Source: Actinobacteria bacterium 13_1_20CM_4_69_9 (lineage in GTDB: Bacteria > Actinomycetota > Thermoleophilia > Gaiellales > Gaiellaceae). Taken from it: a stretch of DNA of 14,823 bases. Positions 13,346 through 14,823 of this stretch are shown here, piece after piece. The notes beneath the pieces are model-generated. The model was not told the origin of the DNA. It worked only from the letters and a program-made list of their open reading frames with translations, and ran no database searches. Positions within the stretch are counted from its first letter, which is position 1. Each line of letters opens with the position of its first letter. The DNA lies in the NCBI GenBank assembly GCA_001920085.1, contig MNJC01000089.1, positions 1,339 through 16,161 on the forward strand. Direction: 5' to 3'. The position numbers were made by a program, and so were the translations under genes.

Positions 13346-14278
13346 TCAACCGCCGAGCTTGTAGATGCGCCCGTCGCCGGTCGCCATGTACAGCTCGCCC
13401 GCCGCGTCTTCGCCGAACGACGTCAGCGAGGCGACGCGGAACGGCTCCCGCCTCACATCGGCGGCGGCGCCGTTCTGGATGCGCAGGCTCCAGATCGTCC
13501 CCGAGCAGTAGTCCCCGAAGAAGTAGCGGCCGACCGCCGCGGCGACCCCGCGCCCGCGGTAGACGTAGCCGCCCGTGACCGAGCAGTTGTTGTCGGCGTG
13601 GCTGAAGACGTACACCGGTGCGACTCCCTGCCCGGGCCCGAGCGGCGTGTTCGAGTAGCGGGCGCGGCCCTCGTAGGTTCTCCAGCCGTAGTTTGCGAGC
13701 CTGCCGATCGCGGCCGCGGGCCGGTAGTCGATCTCCTCCCACTCGCCTTGGCCGACGTCGCCGACGTAGAGGTCGCCGTTCGCGCGGTCGAAGCCGTCGC
13801 CCATGCCGACATACAGCAGGCCGTGACGGTCGAACTGCAGCTCGCCGCCGTTGTGGTTCGCGTAGGGCTGACGGACGAACAGAAGCTGACGGGCGGTCGA
13901 CTTCAGCCCGGTTCCGTTGCGCGACCGGAACTCGACGACGCGCGTGTTGCCCTGCCTGTCCGTGTAGTCGACGTAGAAGCGGTGGTTGCGCCTGTAGTTC
14001 GGATGGAAGGCGACCGACAACAGACCCTGCTCGCCACCGCTCGTGATCCGGTCGCGCAGGTCGATGAACGTGCCGCGCACGCGCCCGTTGATCAGGTACT
14101 GGATCCGTCCGGCCTGCTCGACCGCATACAGGCGGTTGGGCTCGGCCGGCGTCGACGCGATCGCCGTCAGCGCGCCGAGGCCGCTGGCGTACGGCTGGAG
14201 GGACAGCTGGTGCTGCTGCGGAGCGAGCAGTGCAGCGGCGGCGAGGAGCGTCGCGACCATCTCGGCCAAAGTACCCAC
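13346..14278 (-). CDS. PQQ-dependent sugar dehydrogenase-like protein with internal gap
   Basis: A secreted six-bladed beta-propeller of the soluble glucose/aldose sugar dehydrogenase (GSDH) family, which oxidises sugars with PQQ and calcium. A hydrophobic N-terminus (MVATLLAAAALLA, residues 7-19) looks like a signal peptide. Family blocks are GRIQYLINGRV, GGEQGLLSVAFHPNY (81-95), the active-site NHNGGELQF (141-149, expected catalytic His142), LLYVGMGDG (154-162), DLYVGDVGQGEWEEIDY (169-185), NYGWRTYEG and CSVTGGYVYRG. Between GMGDG and FDRANGDLY the family normally has 45-60 residues, including the GLRNPWR block that binds PQQ. That block is absent, so activity is doubtful. The start is uncertain: GTG at 14278 or ATG at 14260, neither with a clear Shine-Dalgarno. 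Confidence 0.85.
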   Translation of the reverse strand: MGTLAEMVATLLAAAALLAPQQHQLSLQPYASGLGALTAIASTPAEPNRLYAVEQAGRIQYLINGRVRGTFIDLRDRITSGGEQGLLSVAFHPNYRRNHRFYVDYTDRQGNTRVVEFRSRNGTGLKSTARQLLFVRQPYANHNGGELQFDRHGLLYVGMGDGFDRANGDLYVGDVGQGEWEEIDYRPAAAIGRLANYGWRTYEGRARYSNTPLGPGQGVAPVYVFSHADNNCSVTGGYVYRGRGVAAAVGRYFFGDYCSGTIWSLRIQNGAAADVRREPFRVASLTSFGEDAAGELYMATGDGRIYKLGG

Positions 14279-14329
14279 GGCCGGGCCGATCGGTTCGCGC
14301 CTTTACCTACTTCTTAGATTTCCTGCGTG

Positions 14330-14823
14330 TCAGCGCAATGGCGTAGGCGACGGCTCGGCCGGTGGAACCATCGGCATGTGCTCCCCGCTGCGTCCACGTT
14401 CGATGTCGGTCATGCCGGGGAGGAAGTAGGCGCCCAGGGTGACGGCGGCGCCGATGAACGCGGCACCGACCAGCGTCGCACGCACTCCGAGTACGGTTGC
14501 GACGGGCGCAGTCAGTGCAAACGACAACGGCAGGAGGCCGATCGAAATCAACCAATCCAGGCTCGAAACTCGCCCGAGCAGCCGACGCGGAACGTGCCGC
14601 TGCTTGATCGTTGCCCAGACGATCGTGCCGGCGGCCTCGAGCGCGTTGAAAGCGAAGCAAGCGAGCATCAGCTGCCACGCCGCGGTCGCGAGGCCGTAAC
14701 CGGCGACGGCGATTGTCGCGAGCGTCCACGTCGCGTACATCACGGTCACGTCACGCCGTGGATGCCCGCGCCGGCCCATGAACGCGGCCGCGCCCACAGC
14801 ACACGCTCCACCGGCCGCAAGAA
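14330..14823 (-). CDS. MFS transporter, C-terminal part, 5' end outside window
   Basis: The C-terminal part of a major facilitator superfamily permease. The open frame enters from the right edge as LAAGGACAVGAAAFMGRRGHPRR, a cytoplasmic loop of the GRRxxRR type. Hydrophobic helices follow: VMYATWTLATIAVAGYGLAT, LMLACFAFNALEAAGTIVWA, the segment SLDWLISIGLLPLSFALTAPVA and ATLVGAAFIGAAVTLGAYFL. The loop KQRHVPRRLLGRVSSLDW is typical of the MFS_3/enterobactin-exporter-like drug efflux branch (…P…RGRV). The tail is polar and Pro-rich. A GTG at 14797 is internal and not the true start. Substrate is unknown. It lies 51 bp upstream of the PQQ dehydrogenase-like gene on the same strand. Confidence 0.85.
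   Translation of the reverse strand, partial: LAAGGACAVGAAAFMGRRGHPRRDVTVMYATWTLATIAVAGYGLATAAWQLMLACFAFNALEAAGTIVWATIKQRHVPRRLLGRVSSLDWLISIGLLPLSFALTAPVATVLGVRATLVGAAFIGAAVTLGAYFLPGMTDIERGRSGEHMPMVPPAEPSPTPLR

Noticed and set aside
1..14823. Mobile elements, CRISPR arrays, tRNA genes and phage attachment sites
   Set aside because: I found no transposase, integrase, regular repeat-spacer pattern or tRNA-like fold; nearly all DNA is explained by the listed genes.

Overview
The window is very GC-rich, gene-dense chromosomal DNA of actinobacterial character. Many starts are GTG or TTG, stop/start overlaps of the GTGA or ATGA type are frequent, and there is a luciferase-like (probably F420-using) oxidoreductase, a DUF6458 membrane peptide and an Eis-like acetyltransferase. 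Together these suggest an actinomycete-like lineage, most likely a Thermoleophilia relative (Gaiellales/Solirubrobacterales). That placement is inference from protein style, not a search. I see no mobile element, CRISPR array, tRNA or rRNA.

Layout. 1-2981 (minus): an 85-aa PadR-like winged-helix regulator, then the DNA helicase PcrA/UvrD, then the first 188 codons of an Eis-like GNAT acetyltransferase that runs off the left edge. 3011-4530 (plus): a luciferase-like oxidoreductase followed 5 nt later by signal peptidase I. A UUCG-capped hairpin terminator (4535-4560) serves the small membrane protein gene at 4581-4808 (minus). 4896-5531 (plus): an unassigned winged-helix-type protein whose 3' end overlaps the convergent ABC-F gene (5470-6828, minus) by 62 nt.

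The core of the window is a minus-strand vitamin B12 operon, 12512 down to 6912. It has a cobalamin riboswitch, then btuF-btuC-btuD (corrinoid ABC importer), then cobU-cobT-cobS-cobC (nucleotide-loop assembly). Every junction overlaps by 1-14 nt. Together the genes import corrinoids, activate cobinamide with GTP, activate the lower-ligand base, join the halves and remove the phosphate. Adenosyltransferase and aminopropanol-attachment genes are not here, so the cassette fits salvage better than de novo synthesis.

Right part. 12524-13344 (plus) is a former three-gene operon: a VanZ-like gene with a frame-breaking internal deletion, a HAD-like gene with an in-frame TGA and an altered motif I, and an intact 76-aa coiled-coil protein. 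Tail to tail with it is a PQQ sugar-dehydrogenase-like gene (13346-14278, minus), then the 3' part of an MFS transporter leaving the right edge.

The most unexpected signal is that three unrelated genes (ABC-F domain 1, VanZ, PQQ dehydrogenase) each appear to lack an internal block of roughly 40-70 codons, and a fourth (HAD) has a nonsense codon. This is either real gene decay or an assembly/consensus problem and should be settled on raw reads. I found no convincing new biological system.
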